From Streptomyces sp. SolWspMP-5a-2 (GTDB taxonomy: Bacteria; Actinomycetota; Actinomycetes; Streptomycetales; Streptomycetaceae), in NCBI RefSeq assembly GCF_900091845.1, contig NZ_FMCI01000294.1, forward strand, positions 1-33,016: 33,016 bases of DNA, written 5' to 3'. Both the position numbers and the translations under genes were made by a program. The notes under the pieces are model-generated. The model saw only the letters and a list, made by a program, of their open reading frames with translations, was not told the DNA's origin and did not search any database. Shown piece by piece: positions 29,690 through 33,016 of the stretch (its first letter is position 1; the number at the start of each line of letters is the position of its first letter).

Positions 29690-29740
29690 CCCCGCGGGCG
29701 TGGGCGGTGCGCCGGTCCCGGACACCGGACGCCCGCGGGG
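29690..29740 (+). terminator. Long inverted repeat before cynS
   Basis: CCCCGCGGGCGT (29690-29701) is exactly complementary to ACGCCCGCGGGG (29729-29740), with a 27-base loop that can fold further. It lies between the flavoprotein stop and the cyanase gene and is followed by a short GCCGCCGTTT. It could terminate the upstream transcript. Confidence 0.45.
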
Positions 29741-29803
29741 GCCGCCGTTTCCCTACTCTGGTGGGGCGTTCGACCAAGACCACCGTCGTCGAGGGAGACA
29801 CCG

Positions 29804-30247
29804 ATGCTCAGCAAGCGGGAAGCGGCCGAAGCGGTACGGCAGGCCAAGGCGCGGACGGGCGTCACCTGGGCCCAACTGGCCGAAGCGGTGGGTCGACCGC
29901 TCGCCTGGACCACGGCCGCGCTGCTGGGCCAGCATCCGATGAGCGAGGACGAGGCGGCCACCGCGGCGTCCCTGCTCGAACTCGGCGACGACGCTGCCCT
30001 CGCCTTCCGGCTCCAGCCGACCCGCGGCGCCCTGGACGCGGCCGTCCCCGTCGACCCCACGATCTACCGCCTCTACGAGGTCGTCCAGGTCTACGGCCCG
30101 ACCATCAAGGAACTCATCCACGAGCAGTGCGGCGACGGCATCATGAGCGCGATCAACTTCCGCCTCGACGTCCGGCGCGTCCCTGACCCGGCGGGCGACC
30201 GCGTCGTCATCACGCTCGACGGGAAGTACCTGCCCTACCAGTGGTAG
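29804..30247 (+). CDS. cynS: Cyanate hydratase (cyanase)
   Basis: 147 residues with both cyanase parts: an N-terminal helical DNA-binding-like domain (AKARTGVTWAQLAEAVG) and the C-terminal catalytic domain. The active-site residues known in E. coli as Arg96, Glu99 and Ser122 are present with the right spacing as Arg89, Glu92 (IYRLYEVV) and Ser115 (GIMSAI), and the protein ends LDGKYLPYQW. It converts cyanate and bicarbonate to ammonia and CO2 (via carbamate). GAGGGAG lies just before the ATG. No cyanate transporter, carbonic anhydrase or CynR-type regulator is adjacent. No link to the peptide pathway is evident; it is more likely detoxification or nitrogen salvage. Confidence 0.96.
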   Translation: MLSKREAAEAVRQAKARTGVTWAQLAEAVGRPLAWTTAALLGQHPMSEDEAATAASLLELGDDAALAFRLQPTRGALDAAVPVDPTIYRLYEVVQVYGPTIKELIHEQCGDGIMSAINFRLDVRRVPDPAGDRVVITLDGKYLPYQW

Positions 30248-30375
30248 CCGAGCGGCGTTCCGGGGCGCGTTCCCCGGCGGCCGCCCGGGACGCGCGCGGC
30301 CGCTCCCGCAACCCGCTCGGGCGGCCCGGCGTCCCCCTGTATGTCGGACGGATCCGCGATCACCCGGGAGAGCAC

Positions 30376-30690
30376 GTGACGAAGAAGGAAAAGCGGACGG
30401 CGGAGGACAAGGACCGCGAGAAGTGGATGGCGCGCTTCCAGGTGCGGCTGGCTCTCCAGCCGGGCGTGGACCGGGAGATCGTGCTCCGGGCGGTCAAGGA
30501 CGTCACGGGCCACTGCGCGATCACCGGGGAGCACCCGCGCGACGCCTTCGGCGACCCGGACGAGCACGCCGTGCGGGTCGCCGCGCTGCTGGTGCCCGCG
30601 GACCGCGCGGAGCGGGAGCGCAAGCGTGACGCCGTCGTGGACGCGATCGGCAACGCGTTCAAGCGGGCGGGCGACGCCGCCGGTCTCTGA
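30376..30690 (+). CDS. Small charged protein of unknown function
   Basis: About 104 residues from a GTG at 30376, preceded by GGGAG at a suitable distance. The N-terminus is strongly basic and acidic (TKKEKRTAEDKDREKWMAR), followed by FQVRLALQPGVDREIVLRAVKDV and a C-terminal helix rich in Arg, Glu and Lys. There is no signal peptide or membrane segment, and no family is recognised. It is likely soluble. It follows cynS by 128 bases and ends before a strong hairpin. An earlier in-frame start near 30241 would add a Pro/Arg-rich stretch and is judged unlikely. Confidence 0.6.
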   Translation: MTKKEKRTAEDKDREKWMARFQVRLALQPGVDREIVLRAVKDVTGHCAITGEHPRDAFGDPDEHAVRVAALLVPADRAERERKRDAVVDAIGNAFKRAGDAAGL

Positions 30691-30729
30691 CCGCCGCGGG
30701 GCGGGTCGGCACGGCCCACGGACAGATGC

Positions 30730-30768
30730 CGTCCCCCCGCCGGGGTCCTTCTCCCCGGCGGGGGGACG
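30730..30768. terminator. Perfect bidirectional hairpin between converging genes
   Basis: GTCCCCCCGCCGGGG (30731-30745) and CCCCGGCGGGGGGAC (30753-30767) are exactly complementary around the loop TCCTTCT. One more C-G pair extends the stem to 16 bp. It lies between the end of the rightward small gene and the end of the leftward ferredoxin gene, as expected for a shared terminator. There is no long T run, which is normal for Streptomyces. Confidence 0.9.
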
Positions 30769-30781
30769 TGTCCTCATCGGG

Positions 30782-30973
30782 TCACTCGACGACGCGCACC
30801 GCGCCCGACGGGCAGAGCATGGCCGCCTCACGGGCCGCCGCGCGCTGCCCGGCGCCCGGTTCGGGGTCGAGCACCGTCACCAGACCGTCGTCGTCCTGGT
30901 CGAAGACCTCCGGTGCCGTCAGCGCGCACAGGCCCGCGCCCACACAGACCTCACGGTCGGCCGTCATCCGCAC
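30782..30973 (-). CDS. [3Fe-4S] ferredoxin, P450 partner
   Basis: A 63-residue ferredoxin with the three-Cys pattern of streptomycete P450 partners: Cys10 and Cys16 in REVCVGAGLC, and Cys54 in MLCPSGAV. The middle cysteine of a [4Fe-4S] set is missing, so a [3Fe-4S] cluster is expected. It should pass electrons to the P450 encoded 20 bases upstream. The GTG at 30973 is preferred because GAGGAG lies five bases before it; the in-frame ATG at 30967 is the alternative. The gene ends just before the 16-bp hairpin. Confidence 0.93.
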   Translation of the reverse strand: MRMTADREVCVGAGLCALTAPEVFDQDDDGLVTVLDPEPGAGQRAAAREAAMLCPSGAVRVVE

Positions 30974-30993
30974 GGTGGCTCCTCTCGTCCCGC

Positions 30994-32211
30994 TCACCAG
31001 GTGACCGGGAGTTCGTTCACGCCCTGGATCGTCGTACCCGGCCGCAGCGTCAGCCGGTCGACCGGCACCGCGAGCCGCAGGCCGGGCAGCCGGTCGAACA
31101 ACGCCGTGAGGATGACCTCCAGTTCGAGGCGGGCGAGGTTCTGGCCGAGGCACTGGTGCACGCCGTAGCCGAACGACAGGTGGTGACGCGCCTCGCGGCG
31201 GACGTCGAAGGTGTCCGGGTCGGCGAAGACCGAACTGTCGCGGTTGGGGATGGAGTTGCCGACGATGACGCCCTCGCCCGCCCGGATGACCTCGCCGTCG
31301 ATCTCGATGTCCGCCGTCGCGATGCGGCCCCCGACGATGTCGGCGATCGCCAGATAGCGCAGCAGCTCCTCGACCGCGCCCGGCACCAGCGACCGGTCCG
31401 CGCGCAACGCGTCCCACTGGCCCTCGTGTTCGAGCAGCGTGATCACGCTCAGGGACGTCATCGACGCCGTCGTCTCGTGCCCGGCCACCAGCAACAGGAT
31501 GGCGGTGGCGACGAGTTCCTCGCGGTCGATCGCGCCGGTCTTCAACTGCTCGTCCACGAGGGTGCTCAGCAGCCCCGGACGGCTCTCGCCGCGCAACGAG
31601 TCGACGAGGCCGCCCAGATAGCTCTCCAGGTCGTCCCGCGCGGCGTTCGCGCCCGCCGCGTCGGTGGACTGCACCAGCCGCCTGCTGGCGTCCTGGAACA
31701 GGTCGTGGTCGGCGTAGGGCACGCCGAGCATCCGGCAGATCACCAGGGACGGCACCGGCAGCGCGAACTGGCTGACCAGGTCGGCGGGCGGACCGCCCGC
31801 GATCATCTCGTCCAGGAAGCCGTGCACGATCTGCTCGATGTCGGCCCGCATCCCCTTGATGCGCCGGACGGTGAACTCGCTGATGGTCATGCGCCGTTTG
31901 GGCCCGTGCGCGGGTGGGTCGAGGCCGATGAAGGCGGGACGGCGGTCGCGGAAGCTCTCCACCCGCGAGGAGGTCGCCGGGAATCCGGGGGCCGTCCGGT
32001 CGGAGGAGAGCCGGGGGTCGGCCAGCAGCTTCCGCGCGGTGTCGTACCCGGTCACCAGCCACGCCTGCTTGCCGTCGTAGAGCGTGACCCGCTGCAGCGA
32101 CCCCTGCCGTGCGCGGAGGTCGTCGTACCGGTCGGGCAGGTGGTAGGGGCAGGTGCGGTCGCTGGGGAAGGCGGGGGCGCCGGACGGGGGCGTCGCAACG
32201 GTCTCGGTCAT
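30994..32211 (-). CDS. Cytochrome P450, CYP105-like
   Basis: A complete 405-residue soluble bacterial P450. Visible motifs are the I-helix oxygen-binding AGHETT (243-248), the ExxR pair in EELLR (282-285) and the heme loop FGYGVHQCLGQNLARLE with Cys354 as ligand. The N-terminus FPSDRTCPYHLPDRYDDLRA and overall pattern resemble the CYP105 family of Streptomyces, which hydroxylate or demethylate varied small molecules and are often paired with a [3Fe-4S] ferredoxin, as here. GAGGGACCC precedes the ATG. The divergent TetR-family gene with a palindrome between them suggests local repression of this pair. It could tailor the peptide or a carrier-bound residue, but a self-contained xenobiotic or secondary-metabolite oxidation unit is equally likely. 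Confidence 0.95.
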   Translation of the reverse strand: MTETVATPPSGAPAFPSDRTCPYHLPDRYDDLRARQGSLQRVTLYDGKQAWLVTGYDTARKLLADPRLSSDRTAPGFPATSSRVESFRDRRPAFIGLDPPAHGPKRRMTISEFTVRRIKGMRADIEQIVHGFLDEMIAGGPPADLVSQFALPVPSLVICRMLGVPYADHDLFQDASRRLVQSTDAAGANAARDDLESYLGGLVDSLRGESRPGLLSTLVDEQLKTGAIDREELVATAILLLVAGHETTASMTSLSVITLLEHEGQWDALRADRSLVPGAVEELLRYLAIADIVGGRIATADIEIDGEVIRAGEGVIVGNSIPNRDSSVFADPDTFDVRREARHHLSFGYGVHQCLGQNLARLELEVILTALFDRLPGLRLAVPVDRLTLRPGTTIQGVNELPVTW

Positions 32212-32235
32212 GGGTCCCTCGATGCGCTCGACACA

Positions 32236-32256
32236 TAAAGAACGTTCCGTTCTCTA
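32236..32256. promoter_or_regulatory. Palindromic operator candidate between P450 and TetR genes
   Basis: AGAACG-TTC-CGTTCT (32239-32253) is a perfect 6-bp inverted repeat with a three-base spacer. The two outermost base pairs (TA/TA) extend it to an imperfect 21-base palindrome. It lies in the 108-base gap between the divergent starts, 25 bases upstream of the P450 ATG, a typical place for a TetR-family site. Confidence 0.75.
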
Positions 32257-32319
32257 ACGGGAGGCTAGGCTGACCCGCCCGAGGCCCGCAACGGGGTGTT
32301 CGACGAATGGCCGGGAGTC

Positions 32320-33016
32320 ATGCCTCCAACCCACGAAGATCCGCCGGACAGTCCGGCGGCCGACCACCGCAGGAACCCCCGCCGCCGGGGCGAGGCGCTG
32401 GAGCGGGCCATCCTACGGGCCACCCTCGAAGAACTCGCCGAAGTGGGCTACGCCGGACTGACCATGGAACGGGTCGCCGCGCGCGCCCGCACCGGCAAGG
32501 CCGCCCTCTACCGCCGCTGGCCCGGCCGCGCGGAACTGGTCGTCGACGCCTGCGCGGCCCACCATCTTTCGGACACCGACCTGCCCGACACCGGCACCCT
32601 GCGCACCGACGTCCTCGCCGTGCTGCGGCAGCTCTCCGCCAAACTGACCGCGTCGCACGGCGACATCCTGCGCGGCCTGCTCACCGAGATCGCGCACGAC
32701 CCCGAGTTCGCCCGCCTGGTCCGCGAACGGGTGCAGACCGCGGGCCCGGGACGCATCCTCACCATCCTGTCCCGCGCGGTCGCGCGCGGCGAGATCGAAC
32801 CCTGGGTCCTCACCTCACGGCGCGCCACCGTCGCGGTCGACCTCCTGCGCGAGCACTACCTGCTCTGGGGCGCCCCCATCCCGCCGGACGTCATCACCGA
32901 GATCGTCGACGACGTCTACCTGCCGCTCCTCCTCGCCCCGCGCGCGGACCCCCGCGACGACGCCCCGGCGACACCGGCGGACGGCGGCACCCGGGGCGCG
33001 GGACCGGCCGGACGGG
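32320..33016 (+). CDS. TetR-family regulator (C-terminus cut by window end)
   Basis: The frame stays open from the ATG at 32320 to the window end (232 residues), so only the C-terminal end is missing. After a polar leader (PPTHEDPPDSPAADHRRNPR) comes a typical TetR DNA-binding domain: LERAILRATLEELAEVGYAG, then LTMERVAARARTGKAALYRR, then WPGRAELVVDA. The ligand-binding half is helical (LRTDVLAVLRQLSAKL, LRGLLTEIAHDPEFARLVRE), followed by a Pro/Asp/Ala-rich tail. It is divergent from the P450/ferredoxin pair with a palindrome between them, so it probably represses them and itself. The inducer is unknown. The start is supported by GGGAG a few bases upstream. Confidence 0.92.
   Translation, partial: MPPTHEDPPDSPAADHRRNPRRRGEALERAILRATLEELAEVGYAGLTMERVAARARTGKAALYRRWPGRAELVVDACAAHHLSDTDLPDTGTLRTDVLAVLRQLSAKLTASHGDILRGLLTEIAHDPEFARLVRERVQTAGPGRILTILSRAVARGEIEPWVLTSRRATVAVDLLREHYLLWGAPIPPDVITEIVDDVYLPLLLAPRADPRDDAPATPADGGTRGAGPAGR

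Noticed and set aside
30260..30277. CCGGGG-CGCGTT-CCCCGG hairpin after cynS
   Set aside because: The stem is only six pairs in very GC-rich DNA, where such matches are common by chance.
30994..32211. P450 as a carrier-bound amino acid hydroxylase working with the discrete A/PCP pair
   Set aside because: Such P450s are usually in the same operon as the A/PCP genes; this CYP105-like gene has its own regulator and ferredoxin about 4 kb away, so the link is not supported.

Overview
The window is very GC-rich, with Streptomyces-style codon use, tightly packed genes and actinobacterial gene families, so it almost certainly comes from a Streptomyces or close relative. Most of it (about 1 to 28.0 kb) is one long leftward operon for a non-ribosomal peptide. 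In transcription order it holds: a discrete peptidyl carrier protein (PCP); an MbtH-like protein; a giant three-module NRPS ending in an epimerase and a beta-lactamase/PBP-like domain; a discrete adenylation (A) enzyme; a C-A-PCP synthetase; an A-PCP-C synthetase with a decayed C-terminal A domain; a GHMP kinase; a cysteine-synthase-like PLP enzyme; an ATP-grasp ligase; an argininosuccinate-lyase-like enzyme; a threonine-aldolase-like enzyme; and the start of an MFS exporter. Start and stop codons overlap or nearly touch through most of this series, so it is read as a single transcriptional unit.

How the genes may work together (inference): the kinase, PLP enzyme and lyase match the route proposed for 2,3-diaminobutyrate (Dab) in friulimicin- and pacidamycin-type clusters. 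L-Thr is phosphorylated, the phosphate is replaced by the amine of L-Asp, and fumarate is eliminated. Two A domains share one unusual binding-pocket code with two acidic residues and could load Dab. The only synthetase that begins with an A domain is the 6.2-10.6 kb gene, and the only one with a release domain is the 15.5-27.5 kb gene, so assembly runs against gene order. The most economical model is a hexapeptide: hydrophobic residue, residue from the discrete A/PCP pair, Dab, two Gly-like residues, D-Dab. The PBP-type thioesterase would then release and probably cyclise it.

The large NRPS has one apparent frameshift in its second A domain, at a run of five G (22500-22504). Removing one G restores a perfect A-domain sequence, so either a base-call error or a real lesion is possible.

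A 587-base intergenic region (28003-28589) separates the operon from rightward genes: aspartate 1-decarboxylase (panD), a shortened flavoprotein of the thioredoxin-reductase type, cyanase (cynS) and a small protein of unknown function. A near-perfect 16-bp hairpin lies between that last gene and a leftward CYP105-like P450/ferredoxin pair. The pair is divergent from a TetR-family regulator cut by the window end, with a clear palindromic operator candidate between them. Whether genes to the right of 28.6 kb belong to the peptide pathway cannot be decided from the sequence.
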